In this document: one piece after another, positions 33,601 through 43,794 of the stretch | How the letters are laid out: each line of letters opens with the position of its first letter | How positions within the stretch are numbered: the first letter of the stretch is position 1 | Assembly: GCA_977006965.1 (NCBI GenBank) | Contig: OZ345376.1 | Coordinates: 2,356,001-2,420,000 of the forward strand | Source of the DNA: Phymatolithon calcareum | Taxonomy: Eukaryota > Rhodophyta > Florideophyceae > Hapalidiales | Length of the DNA stretch: 64,000 bases | Direction: 5' to 3' | The notes under the pieces: generated by a model | What the model saw: only the letters and a program-made list of their open reading frames with translations | Database searches by the model: none | What the model was told of the DNA's origin: nothing | Program-made: the position numbers and the translations under genes

Positions 33601-34054
33601 GCAATGTCCCCACATCGACGTCCCGCTCAGTCGTCCGCTTACGATTGCATTACTGAGCCTAGCACTTCACTAGCTTGCCTTCCGAGAGTGCACGACATTC
33701 CATCTAAAAATAAGTCTGTCTCTCCCGCTACATGAACCGGAGAGACAAGAACTGTACAGGCAATCGAAAGACTGTGACCTTGGATCTCCACCTCCAGTTC
33801 CTCAGCATTTCGCACAAAACGTATATGTGTGTCCTCTGTAGACCACACTGCTCCCTCGAGTCCTGCGGTGGTCAGGGCCAACTCTCATCCTCTCATTTGT
33901 CGGGAAAATGCGTTCACATAACCAATCCAAGTTGATCCTTTCGTTATACTGTAAGACCGAATTCGATTTTTTACACGCCTCCCATCGTGCTCTAACTTCA
34001 TACACAGCATCTTCTGCGACGAAATCAGAGAATTCTGTCGAAGAAGCTACTTAA
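30636..34054. other. Intergenic, weak minus-strand frames only
   Basis: No domain is recognised. Minus-strand frames at 32395-32583 (hydrophobic, signal-peptide-like) and 32168-32521 overlap in different frames. Another pair lies at 33639-33881 and 33273-33569. Their compositions are protein-like, so short decayed or spliced genes are possible, but without a homologue I make no call. A poly-C run is at 31069-31078. A plus-strand frame at about 31900-32100 is interrupted. Nothing else stands out. Confidence 0.4.
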
Positions 34055-34480
34055 CCACCTGTGGTATAGTGGTTACAAAGCTGCCGGGGGGTGCGCATAT
34101 GCAGCCAAGAGAAATATCCTGGGTTCGAATCTCGGGTGTGCCTGTTCTCCGTGAAGAGTTTGAGGCGGTTTCTCTCTCCTAATTTCCCACCACGGGGCGT
34201 TTCGGGAGTGGGGTTTCCGCACTGCACAAGCGGTCCAAGCTATAGCTTAATTGCAGTGCATTAATATAGCACAGAAGTGCTGTAAAGAGAAGAGACCAAC
34301 ATTCTGGTCGTCCACGTGGACTCGCGAATCGTGGAACCACTGCAGTTGCTTCGGGTGAAATCATCAAATGACGAAGCGTGCTTACAATTTGCTAGCAGGA
34401 TTAACTCCCTGCCGTAATCTAAGTAGAGGAATAATAAAAAGCATTGCTTGCTAGCCCCATAGAAGAATAAAGCATTCTTA
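34055..34480 (+). mobile_element. SINE with tRNA-like head
   Basis: The head (34055-34145) has a tRNA-like A-box region (GTGGTATAGTGGTTA) and, 50-odd bases on, a good B box (GGGTTCGAATCTC) at 34131-34143, the two internal pol III promoter elements. The T-arm can pair (CTGGG and CTCGG), but the 5' and 3' acceptor strands match poorly and the anticodon arm would need a very large loop, so this is a tRNA-derived head, not a functional tRNA. The body (about 34146-34440) continues into a 3' end shared with copies at 5019-5212 (minus) and 39755-39915 (plus), and an A-rich tail (AAATAAAAAGC). Only this copy retains the head. Confidence 0.65.
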
Positions 34481-34539
34481 AAAATAAAAAGCTATTTAGA
34501 GCGTATTATGATTCACACAGTACAAATACTGTACCATGT

Positions 34540-34670
34540 TTTTTTTTTTTTTTTTGCAATTTTTTTTAAAGCCCCGCAGTCATACGAATATACGGGCAGG
34601 GCTTCCTCAGGTGCTGCCTCGCTAGGGCGGCTCTACTCTTATGTCTGGCATTCTATCTGGTACCCTAGCA
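34540..34670 (+). repeat. Poly-T tract and diverged copy of the 22.6-kb repeat unit
   Basis: A run of 17 T (about 34539-34555) is followed at 34565-34625 by a CATACGAATATACGGGCAGGG-type block that matches 22730-22785 (CGAATATACGG, GCTTCC, CAG-TTG, CCT), then a weaker match to the GTCTGTCAT block. This shows that the 22.6-kb unit belongs to a dispersed family. Confidence 0.5.
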
Positions 34671-34729
34671 TGTGTTCCATACTGTACCATGTGTTGCACA
34701 ATTGGACCAAATCGATAGTTTAATTATGA

Positions 34730-35172
34730 GAAAATTCGGTAAATGCCCACCAAAAGTGGTGAAAGTACGCTAAACATCCAACCAAGCCAAAACTACTACT
34801 CATCCGTTACGTGGAGCGCTGACAGTTGCATTTTTTGGAGGGAAAAAGGGAAGTGACTGCTACTTCCCCTTGATCCATCTTTTGTGGACATCCTCGAATT
34901 CATCTGACAAGCTCAACGCACCACGCTCCCGCACTAATCACTCTGAAACCATGAAAAAGAAGAAGCTCGTGCTGCAGGTGGGCGACTACTTTGGATCAAG
35001 CTTCGACGATGTTGTTAACGTCGTGATCTCCCACAACGAGTCAATCGGGAAGGCGCACCTCGTGGAGAGGCGCGACAAGCAGCGTCTGACACTCATCACT
35101 AGCCAGCGCACAGCTTGCACCTTCCGCGATTTCCCTGCTGAACAGTTACGATATGTTACAGCCTCTTGACAC
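34730..35172 (+). mobile_element. Mutator-like (MULE) element, 5' end with transposase N-terminus
   Basis: A 45-base terminal repeat at 34730-34774 (AATTCGGTAAATGCCCACC, then AAAGTGGTGAAAGTACGCTAAA) matches both ends of the element at 46957-47798. It is followed by a frame at 34870-35169 (about 76 codons from the ATG at about 34951) encoding VGDYFGSSFDDVVNVVIS and RLTLITSQRTACTF. This has the form of the FAR1/MULE N-terminal domain in which host-like residues precede a basic, Cys-containing strand. The frame stops with TGA and the matching right end is not found before the copia fragment at 35517, so the element is truncated. Confidence 0.5.
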
Positions 35173-35516
35173 ATCAGAAATTCCCCCGAGAACCCGAATC
35201 ATTCTATTAAAGACAGATTTCTGCTATAAGAGAGCCGAAAACAATGCAATTGTCGAGCGAAAAGTGCGAATTACCCTACGCGGGGATCTTTGCAGTCTCG
35301 CGAACACTATGATATGGAGACATTATATACCTTCTTCCTCAACTAAAAGACCACTCGTATGATTCTCAGCATTGCTGCCTTGAAGAATCTATTTCTATAC
35401 CGCATAGATATTGAGTCTGCACTTCGACCCGAACCACCCTATATGTGTACCCATCCCAACCAATTTCGATGGCTCCGCACAGCATCAATTCCACTTTGCA
35501 AGACTGAAGTCAAACC

Positions 35517-35810
35517 TTTGAGTTAAAACAAGCAGGGCTCACGTACTAACATGGTACAGAGCCGTTTCTAAAGTCTCATGGATACAGCCCCTCTGCATCG
35601 GATCGTTGCATCACTATAGCCGTAAACCCTGTTGCAGCCACTCAAGGCTCACTAATACAAGCTTTCACGAACCAGCTCCGCCAAAAATATATAAATATTG
35701 AGAAAGGCACCGCAAAACACTACATTGGTTGGAAAATCGTACTCAAACCAGCAGGAATCCATATTTCACACCCAGCGACGATAGAAACCCTTTTGAATGA
35801 ATTTAAGTGA
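35517..35810 (+). mobile_element. Ty1/copia reverse-transcriptase fragment
   Basis: One frame reads FELKQAGLTY, TAA, then HGTEPFLKSHGYSPSASD, and later YINIEKGTAKHYIGWKIVL and GIHISHPATIETLLNEFK before a TGA. These correspond to the YGLKQA(x)R(x)W palm region and the G(x)(x)(x)(x)(L/I)G(x)(x)I ... I(x)Q(x)(x)Y(x)(x)(x)LL(x)(x)F region of copia RT. The catalytic YVDD stretch between them is not recognisable. It is a short, decayed remnant with no RNase H nearby on this strand. Confidence 0.65.
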
Positions 35811-36748
35811 ATGGGTCCGCGAGCATATCGCGCGGTGGAACGTATTGAAGGCGGATGAATATATTCGCGACGTCTTCGCGCAGGAAATGATACTTAATAT
35901 CTATGTACTTGCTTCTTTTGGTTGGACCGTTTGCGAGTGCCATTTTCTTTGCGCCTTGGTTACCAACGAAAAAATACGCGGGCTTTCTGTCTTTGGATGC
36001 TGGAGATATTTCTGACTAGAGTTTTGGTGAGCATTTCGTGTGCTCCGCGGCGTGCTAGGCAAACGACCGATTTCAATCCAATCACTCTTAGTCCTGGCAC
36101 GCCCATTGCGGATACTCCAACGCCGGAACCCGAAACGCCACTCCGACTCCGTCAACCACTCCATCCGACTCTGTGCCTCTTACGCCGATCATGACGCCGA
36201 AATCCACTTCGTCCATATCGGCATAGCCTTTCTCGCTGCGTTCGACTCCTGTGACTTCACCTTTGCATGGCGTCCAGCCATCTCCACCTTGGTAACCCCC
36301 CCCCCCCCGCGCCGTTCCGGACGCGGCGTTAACATCTGCCACCGCCTGCAAGAAAGGGACGCCGTCAACGTGAACGACCTAGTTTCGGATTTAATCCTTC
36401 TTTCCGGGACGGCGCGAAGTATCATGGAATTCGGCAAGCAGCCGTTTGCGCCGTCGACGTTTAAGACTTTCAACGAGCATTCGGGGTCGGGGATAGGACA
36501 TCAGACACTGCCGGGGGATCAGAGGATTGTTTTGGAGGACAGATGCGTGCGCGTGTGGCTGTCGGCAAGTCTGGGAAAAACAAGAAGAACGCCATGTCAG
36601 GAAAAATATTTTTCCAAGAATGGTCTTCGGCACCAAGAAGTAGGTACAGAATTCTCTCTGCAAGATGGTTTGTACGTCACTTTCCAAGAAATCCGACGAA
36701 GATGATAGAAGAAAGGAGAAGAAGAAGAAATGGAGAATTTGTTTGAAA
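35811..36748. other. No gene assigned; frame of uncertain status
   Basis: A 221-codon frame (36040-36705) has Pro/Thr-rich and mixed segments and crosses a C13 homopolymer (about 36297-36309). Other frames over the same DNA look as good, so I do not call it. The end of the frame runs into AAG-rich sequence and a copy of the GTTACC module (36749). Confidence 0.35.
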
Positions 36749-36783
36749 GTTACCAACGCATCAGCAGACGCTTGGGGCAGCTT
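36749..36783 (+). repeat. GTTACC module, single copy
   Basis: GTTACCAACGCATCAGCAG then ACGCTTGGGGCAGCTT. This is one of five copies of a roughly 30-base module in the window (others at 30124, 36977, 39725 in reverse, and 61569). Here it is not followed by the 300-base repeat. Confidence 0.65.
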
Positions 36784-36950
36784 TGCGATTTCCAGACTTG
36801 TGTCAGAGTTATATGCCGCTCGAAGTTGCGACCCAGTATGGTAGGGTACCAAAACCTACCTTTGGTCGTTAAGCGAGCCTCGATGTGGGAAAAGTGCTCC
36901 ACTGTACGCGGGGTCAGCTTACGACAGAGGAAAGGAGCTGTCAAGCAAGA

Positions 36951-37250
36951 AAGAAATATGAGATTTTTACTATAGCGTTACCAACGCATCTGCAGATGCT
37001 TGGCAAGAGGCAGAAGGGATCAATCCGACCCCAAAGGCTCCATTTCAGCAAGAGCAGCAAAGTCAAAAAACTCCAAAACCTATCTCCGATCTCAGAAAAG
37101 GGATCCCGAGGGGCAAAATCATCTCGCCTCCCCGTGCGCACCGAATATTTTCGCTTTTGCTTCGCGGCGACACGCGCATGGGAGATTGCGACGTCCCTAG
37201 TCGTCTCTGTGTCGAGGCGCCATGGGCGAGTTTACCGACTTCCCGAGCCA
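36951..37250 (+). repeat. Dispersed repeat, copy 2 (about 300 bases)
   Basis: Partner of 30103-30407, in the same orientation, starting with the GTTACC module at 36977-37003 and ending in the GCGAGTTTACCGACTTCCC block. It is preceded by a GATTTTTACTATAG block equivalent to TTTTTATTATAG before copy 1. A second, short module copy lies only 228 bases upstream. Confidence 0.7.
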
Positions 37251-38236
37251 CGAAAGAAGAAGAAGACAAGGAGATTTTAATTTTAAAAGAATAAGAGAAA
37301 AAAAAGTCAAAGAAAAATTTTGAAAAGCAAAGTCAGACTATAACGTCACGCAATAAACTTGGCGACAAAGCAGATAAGTTAGAAAGGTCCCGTATCTTCG
37401 CAATGAAATCCACTTCATTAAGAAGGCTGATGAGGCTGGGCAAGCATTGAAAATCTTTTGGTCTGGGCAAAGGCCATACTCCTCTTCTTGTTGAAGGATG
37501 GGAAGCGTTGCATTGCGATTGGCAAGGATACAAAATAAGGAGATGTAAGAATGTGCCATGTCTGGCCATTGCCGCTCGTATCTGTCATACTCGCTTCCAC
37601 CACAATCTCGCTCCGATTTATATACTGCTCTCATCTGCACATCTCACTTATCTCAAGAAGAAGACAACAACCCAACATCTACTCTCCACACAGAACCCCG
37701 GCACCGTCAACATCAAGCATTCTAGCTACACACACAGCTTCCTCAATCTACAACAACATTAAATGGGACCTGCACGACACCAACTTCACGTGCAGGGTAC
37801 CCACTCTGGACTTCTTGCCCATATGCGCGCGCGAGGTCCACAACTCCTTAAGATGGAACGCTCTGATCTCTCCCGCTTTTCAGGCATTATATTCTTACAG
37901 AGATTTATTTTCTCTCAACGATGGGCAATTATCGAATCCTTACCATTAGACATCTGAAGCTTCAGAATTGAATGTCGTAGTTAAGTGGAAGCACTCGGCA
38001 CAATCTGAGTAGCGAGAGCAGATTTGAATGTCAAGGAAGTGTCTTTGAGATTGTGCTGCGTCAAACGTCAGTCAATATCAAGTGGTTACGTGCATGCTAT
38101 GCGCAGGGCAAAGGAGATTTCAAGCTGTTTTTGACCTCTGGTCAACAAAAACCCATATCTGGTCCCTTGAGAGGCCTAGAAGTTTTGAGCTCTGAAAGAT
38201 TGTTTCCGGTTTCTGAGTAGCGCATTAGTAACCAAA
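37251..38236. other. Intergenic, no gene recognised
   Basis: Short frames only, on both strands. The stretch just before 38237 is the presumed 5' flank of the membrane-protein pseudogene; no core promoter element stands out. Confidence 0.4.
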
Positions 38237-39470
38237 ATGAATTCTGGCATCGGCCATGCGGAAGAGAACATTGTTGCCGATGAATTCCCTGGTGTGAGTT
38301 GGAATGTGTTCCTTGCTTTCGGTGCAATTTTGGTCTCTGCAATGCAAGGCGTGCTCGTGCTGGAGTCCGCTGACCCATGTCGCATCTCGCACCGAAAGTT
38401 GAAGATCCTGCTTATCCTGGAGCTGATAGAAGTCTTGATCTCTGTTGCAGCGGAAATTCTATCCTGTGTCGAAGTCATCCAGGCGACGAAAACGCGCCTG
38501 CAGTGGTTGGCTTGGTTCGGACCTGCCATGCTCGTGTTTGGACTCTTGCAGATCGCACTAGATGTGCTTCATACTCTGATGACAGCCACTCTCTCAGCAC
38601 TACTGGCTACCATACTCCGCTCAGAATGGCCGCATCGACAGGTTTAAGCCGGATGAAAATGCACCGAGACGCTCGTTCAAGATCACGGATTTACCTGACG
38701 AATTCGTCCTGTTATCGGTCGGGATACCCATCTTTATTGCAGGCTGGCGTCAGGGAGTATGGCTCAGAGCTCCCGCCGCACCTGCGGGAATGGTGATTAC
38801 AGCTGCAGCTAATTCTGTCTTTCTGTCTGTTGGGGCGATAGCAGCATCCGATGCATATGCTTTTTGCGATGCATTTGTGTCATTAGTGGTTTTTGCTATT
38901 CAGATGCGGCCCTTGAGAATAGGACAAGTGCTCAAGAGATTGCGGGGAGATGATGTGGAGCTCGAAGTGATCATGGACCGGGATTATGTCGGCTTGGAGA
39001 GAAACCAAGCCGATCTGCGCGAAATACAATCGCAGCTTACTGAGGAATACCAAGGCAGGGCACAGTCTGCATTTCGAGAAGAAAGTTACTTGCTCTCTGG
39101 AGCCCCACTGCATATCGGGAATGCTATCGTGGACATCGATAGGTACGACATGAAGCGAAAAACTCCAGGTTTTCTTGTGGTTGGACCTAGAGTCGTTCGT
39201 ACTCGTCAGTTTAGAAATATCTCAAGCGCAGAGAGAGTAATAGCAGTTCTACTCTGCTCGGCGGAGCATTTCTCTATTTTCCCGCTTCAGTTATGCATTC
39301 TGTTCGCCATATTGGAGCTCTGGAAATAGATGGACATAGCGTTATTTGGAGCTCTAAAAGAGGTCACTGGGACAATCTTGGTGTTCTCCTTCATTGAAAT
39401 AGCTATATTTGCCAAGAGAAAAATATGGGGCATTGGCGTTGGCGATGACCTGCGTGACTCAGCTGTATAA
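38237..39470 (+). pseudogene. Multi-pass membrane-protein gene, one frameshift and one in-frame TAG
   Basis: The ATG at 38237 opens a frame with helices near VFLAFGAILVSAMQGVLVL, ILLILELIEVLISVAAEIL and LAWFGPAMLVFGLLQIALDVL. This frame ends at 38645, but between about 38560 and 38625 the coding signal moves to another frame, which reads NGRIDRFKPDENAPRRSFK and LPDEFVLLSVGIPIFIAGW. It continues through two more hydrophobic stretches (38790-38915), a soluble acidic region (about 38916-39190) and a hydrophobic segment to a TAG at 39327-39329. The same frame then continues for 46 codons with another helix (GTILVFSFIEIAIFA) to a TAA at 39468-39470. The total would be about 410 residues with six to eight membrane segments. 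No splice-site pair convincingly explains the shift. The family is not recognised. Confidence 0.6.
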
Positions 39471-39724
39471 TGCCGTCTAGCTCACATACATAAATCAATT
39501 CTCCTGGAGCTGATGGAGATCAACGGTCGCGCCCAGTGAATCTTTCGTTTTCCGATCATTGTAAAGATCAGACGATTTCCCACACGTGGTAATGCCCATC
39601 AGTTTTTCACCTTCGAGGCCACTCATGGGATCAGAGATTTTTTCCAGACTACTGAATCGTGGAACACCCAACATAAGAAGATCTTCAGCCGACAGAATCA
39701 ACGCAAGTTTACTTGGCACACGAT

Positions 39725-39755
39725 AAGTTGCCCCAAGCGTCAGCAGGTGCGTTGG
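39725..39755 (-). repeat. GTTACC-type module, reverse orientation
   Basis: The reverse complement reads CCAACGCACCTGCTGACGCT then TGGGGCAACTT, and the following ATCGTGTGCCAAG also matches the 61.57-kb copy (TTCGTGTGCCTAG). It directly abuts the SINE fragment at 39755, so the module has inserted into or recombined with it. Confidence 0.6.
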
Positions 39756-39915
39756 ATCGTGGAACCACGGCGTTTGTTCCGCGTGGAATCAAATCGTATT
39801 TCGAGTGGCCGAAACCTACATAAAAGGAAAAAAGAATAACCCCCTGCCGTAATCTAAGTAGAAGATAATTAAGCAATATATCACTGCCTTGCAAGCCCCA
39901 TCGGGGAGAGAGCAG
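39755..39915 (+). mobile_element. SINE copy (3' part), plus orientation
   Basis: Matches 34323-34470: blocks ATCGTGGAACCAC, CTGCCGTAATCTAAGTAGA and CAAGCCCCAT are conserved in order. The tRNA-like head and the 5' body are missing. Downstream sequence is unique after about 39915. Confidence 0.65.
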
Positions 39916-40233
39916 TTTACATACATACATGGAAACTTTTAAGTAATAATCAGCTTATTTCTTCTTCTACCGTCCGTCTGCTATGCCAAGTGGCTATTCA
40001 AGATTATGCCCTCAGCTATATCCAATCTTCCCATTGCATCTATTGTTTCTTTCTATGCGTTCTTCTTGTGCTGACATCCTTTTTCTTGCTACGGAATCAC
40101 CTGCTTCACAATTCATCTGCTATTCAGAGCTGTTACAGTAATGTGGAAGCAGAGACTCAATTGATTCCTGTTGGCATTCTGCCAACTCATGTACCCATTC
40201 CGGGTAACATTCCAATTGACACCAAGAGACTCA

Positions 40234-40865
40234 TGTCCCCTGCAAGTTACTCTTGCGGAAACACCAGCCATGGTTGAAGCCGTGATGGAATGGCATCACA
40301 TACAGGTATTGGGGCTGTGTGAGACATTCCAAAGAGAAGACACTGCGATTAGGGTTAGCTATGACCAAATTTGCGCTACAAGACCACAGGAAGGAGGAGA
40401 TAGACCTCGTGGTGGAGTTGTACTCATAACGAGGCCAGGAACACACACAAAAGTTCTCTTCATGACAGCGACAAAAGTGTACCAAGCAGTGGAGGCGAAT
40501 AGCGCAAACTTAACCATGGCCGGTGTGTACATTTCGCCTTTAGCCATACAAGAAGACTAAGACACGTGTCTTGCTTACCTCCACAAGTACTGCCATGGAA
40601 AAGCCGTCATCATGGCTGACCTGAACGCGAGACACAGACTTTGGGACCATCAGGGAAATTGGAGGGGGACCAAGATTGTATAGTCGGCGTCGAGGCATAA
40701 CTAGAGAATAAGGACTGCGAGCAGCCCCACATTCGTGACAAATCAATGGAGAAGCAATATCGACATATTTCTTACGAAGTCAGCGGAAGCTGAAGTTCCG
40801 TATGTTTAGAACGGATCATGGTATGGTAACACAGAGCAAACAGCGGTTTGAGGATCTGACACCCC
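40234..40865 (+). mobile_element. LINE (non-LTR retrotransposon) endonuclease remnant
   Basis: A frame beginning in a mangled N-terminus reads IQVLGLCETF, later GVVLITRPG and MAGVYISPLAIQED, then a TAA at 40558-40560. In the same frame it continues to KAVIMADLNARHRLWD, the GDFNAxHxxWG motif of AP-endonuclease/EEP domains of LINE ORF2. A further frame gives TFVTNQWRSNIDIFLTKSAE, equivalent to the SxIDxxxxS block. The reverse transcriptase is missing: the element is cut off at about 40865, where an antisense copia fragment begins. Confidence 0.65.
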
Positions 40866-40868
40866 CTC

Positions 40869-42122
40869 TCAAACACTGCTCTCATCGCCGCGTATAAGCA
40901 GAATATTCTGCTTGAATTTGGTCTTGCAAAGCGGTTTTTTTAGCATATCAGCTAGTTGCCCAGTGCCCTGCACGTGTATAGGGACGATGTTGCCGTTTGA
41001 AACTTGCTCGGCGAGGTATTGGCACCTAATGTCGATGTGTTTCGACCTTTTTGTTACGCCGTTGGCCGTAGCCATAGCTATGGCGCTCTTGTTATCAATG
41101 AACAGCGGTGTCGTCTGCTTTATAGGGATCTCCCATTCGTTGAAGAGTTGCCAAATGATTACTCTCGCCGCCTCGGCAGCTGCGTAGTAGTCGACCTCGG
41201 TGGAAGACAGTGTTACCGCGTTCTGCAAAGTGCTACGCCAGTAGATAAGGTCACCAGCATAACGCACTGCTATGCCGGTGCGTGAGCGGCGCGTTTGTGT
41301 ACAGGAAGCCCAGTCGCTTTCGCACTAGACTGCGAGGTCGGGGCTTGCGGTGCGTCGATACTTGAGGCTCATTTCGCGGCGTTCTGCTAAGTATCGGAGG
41401 AAATGTTTGAGAGCCTGCCCGTGGCCGTCGATAGGACAATGCATGTGCCTTGCGAGTTGTGAAGCGATGTATCCGACGTTGTAGCCAACTGTGTCAGCTA
41501 TGAATCGTATCGAACCAAGAGATCGCTGGTACTCCTTGAAGGCTGTCGCATCCAGCGCCTGCTCGTCGCCGTGCTTTCCTGTGAGGTCCGCCTTAGGATT
41601 ATGTGTGAGGAGTGCGGGGTTGGATTTCGACATGCTCGCTTCAGTGAGGATTTTGTTGATGTGCTTGGTGACGGTGAGATCCACACTCTCAGATGCGCGA
41701 TTGACCGCGATGCTGGCATGCTGCGAATATGGAATTTGCTCAGTGATCTTGCACTCGTCGCGCATGGGCTTCAGTAGATTTTTGAGTAGCGTTGCGGAGG
41801 CTGAAGCAAAGAGGAAGTCGGCTGAAGCAAAGAGGAAGTCGTCAGTATCTGCTAGCAAGCGCGCGAGGCGACCTTGTCCATCCTTGTAGATAAAGACAGA
41901 AGGCTCCTCAGTAAGCGCTTTCCAGCCCCATTTAACCAGCTGTGCATTCCTATGCCTTTCCCAGAAAAATACCCCGTCGAGAGAACCCATCTGCGCGCGT
42001 TCGAGGAGGACGAGCTTTCCAGGCTGTGTGTATGAGCCGTCCGAGCGTCGCGGTTGCTTCATCACTACGCAGAATCTTGTGTCGGCTGGCGCGCGGGTAT
42101 TGTGAGGTTGTAAATCGCACAA
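40869..42122 (-). mobile_element. Ty1/copia RT C-terminus and RNase H, one in-frame TAG
   Basis: Minus strand. The frame from 42122 encodes a copia RT palm region (MGSLDGVFFWERHRNAQLVKWGWKAL; LLADTDDFLFAS, in which the usual YVDD-type Asp pair is DTDD), a linker, and the conserved GSIRFIADTVGYNVGYIASQLARHMH block. It stops at a TAG (41325-41327) and continues in the same frame with CESDWASCTQTRRSRTG, then TLQNAVTLSSTEVDYYAAAEAA and the RNase H end with KHIDIRCQYLAEQV. An 8-residue duplication (DFLFASAD/FLFASASA) marks a 27-base tandem repeat at about 41809-41838. At least RT N-terminal half, integrase and gag are lost here. Confidence 0.8.
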
Positions 42123-42330
42123 GTTGGCACACTGGTTGTGGTCGGGTTGTTCCCTGGCGAAACGCCGAGGGCGCGGCGAAGCGCCGACCTTTATAGAAAA
42201 AGAATTGGATCAAAGATGACTTGGCAATATGATAAATGGATCACTGGAAGAATCTGGAAGCCGCGAAGCGGCTTCTCAGCCGGCCGCAGGCGCAGAGTTG
42301 CTTACAGTGTAAGCACTGATAAGCTGTGTA
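42108..42330. repeat. LTR-like repeat A inside the copia remnant
   Basis: The blocks GCACAAGTTGGCACACTGG, TTGTGGTCGG and TTGTTCCCTGGCG, then GGATCAAAGATG and ATATGATAAATGGATCACTGG, are found in the same order near 43710-43755 and 44708-44790 (repeat B). A lies between the two halves of the copia RT and is followed to about 42480 by a GTAAG-rich stretch. An LTR or solo LTR is the likely identity. Confidence 0.45.
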
Positions 42331-42722
42331 AGCACCTGTAAGCTGTAAGAAGTGGTTCTAAGGTTTGCCCTTGGTCATGCTTCATAGTGTAAGTACGCAT
42401 CGAAACCTACGGTACTGTAATGACTGTAATGCTATCTGTAAGGGCTTGCTGTAAATGCAAGCTGTAATGACAATTTGAAGGGATCTATTTGTATAGGAGT
42501 ATGATATTGGCGTTGGACGCCACACGTATGCGCCGGGGACATCTACAAACCGGATGTGCTCATTATTGAGTGCGGGGTGCGCGTATAGGAGGCGCCGAAC
42601 GGTGTGTGACGGCGTCTGCGCCGCTGTCCTCTCTGGGTCGTAGTGAATTCCGGGCTTCATCAAATCGCCCCGCGCGGTGCAGCGGGAGGATAGCTTTTCA
42701 ATCGCGCCCAGTACTGTAGTCT

Positions 42723-43587
42723 TTATTTGTAGGTCCATTTCGGATGCACTGGACGATCTCCGTGCTGCTGGTCGACGAACGACCAAGCGCCGAGAGCGAT
42801 GCTGCGGTCGATAAAAGCATCGCGGGATGCGCCCCACTCTTGTGCATGAAGACCCCTCAGAGCTTCAGCAATTGAGCGCGGGTCGGCGGGTACTGTGCGA
42901 GTGGCCATCGCTGCAGTGACTTCTGCTCTTGGATGCAGTGCTTGGCCTTCGGGAACGGCATTTGTACTAGCTATATCACGCTCTTCGTCGTCATGTAGAC
43001 GGAATCGCAGAGGCTTACGAGTGCTTTGGCGCAAGCGCATTGAGTGCGTGCGCAAGGTCGGAGTCGGTGTTGTTGTATGTCTTGTGGTGGGTATCGAGCC
43101 TTCTCTTCGCTTTTGCGTTGAATTTGAAGTGCCCTGGGCGTGCAAGATCCGTCTGTGTTGCGTCGAACGTGCGAGTATCGTTTGTCTCGGTATTTGACGT
43201 GCTTCCTGCCTCTGTGAGACGTTGGCCGAACTTTGATGAATCGCGTGCCACGCGTGGAGGTCCGGAAGACTGAATATCGCTGCCTGGCTTGATGGGCGCA
43301 AAGTCAGCGGATCGGCAAATGTCAAGTCGCTTTGTGCGTAGATCATACACATCGAACGTAGCAGAGGAGGGCGCCGAATGGTACCTTCGGAGGGGGCCGC
43401 GTGGAGTGAGGCTTTTTCGGCGTGCGGGGTTCCTATTCTGTAGTGGGTGGCAGAGTCTTGGGGAGGTCGGAAAACGCTGTCGGCGCTTCGGAGAAACGGA
43501 AGTTCGATAGCGAGGGAGTGCGGTTAAAAAGGTAAACTGAGGCCGCCGGAGAGAACACAATAAGTGATACTGGTTAGTACTCTGCAA
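42723..43587 (-). mobile_element. Ty1/copia integrase tail, spacer and RT start
   Basis: Minus strand. The frame from 43587 gives a Pro/Arg/Ser-rich integrase-to-RT spacer; it then moves (about 43020-43350) to the frame that ends at 42723 with the RT start, IAEALRGLHAQEWGASRDAF and SFVDQQHGDRPVHPKWTYK. This corresponds to the canonical EW(x)(x)A(x)(x)(x)E ... KW(V/I)(F/Y)K opening of copia RT. About 130 RT residues expected after KWTYK are missing before coding resumes at 42122; repeat A lies in the gap. Confidence 0.65.
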
Positions 43588-43794
43588 CTCGCAATCGCAC
43601 GTACCACTCGAAGGGATGTGAACGACTGGGAGAAGAGAGGCTCAGCAGGAGCGCCAACTTACACTTCGGTCTTCTTCCTGTGCTTCTAATCTGTGGTGTT
43701 TGAAACGCACAAGTCGGAACACTTGTTGTGGTCGGCTTGTTCCCTGGCGGAAAGCACTCCGCGCCGCGAAGTTGTGACATTTATATAATATATG

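Noticed and set aside
34055-34146. Functional tRNA gene
   Set aside because: The B box and T-arm are good, but the acceptor strands mismatch and the anticodon arm would have a loop of about 16 bases. The downstream body shared with other copies fits a SINE head better.
36040-36705. 221-codon plus-strand frame
   Set aside because: It crosses a C13 run and other frames in the same DNA look equally open; no motif supports it.
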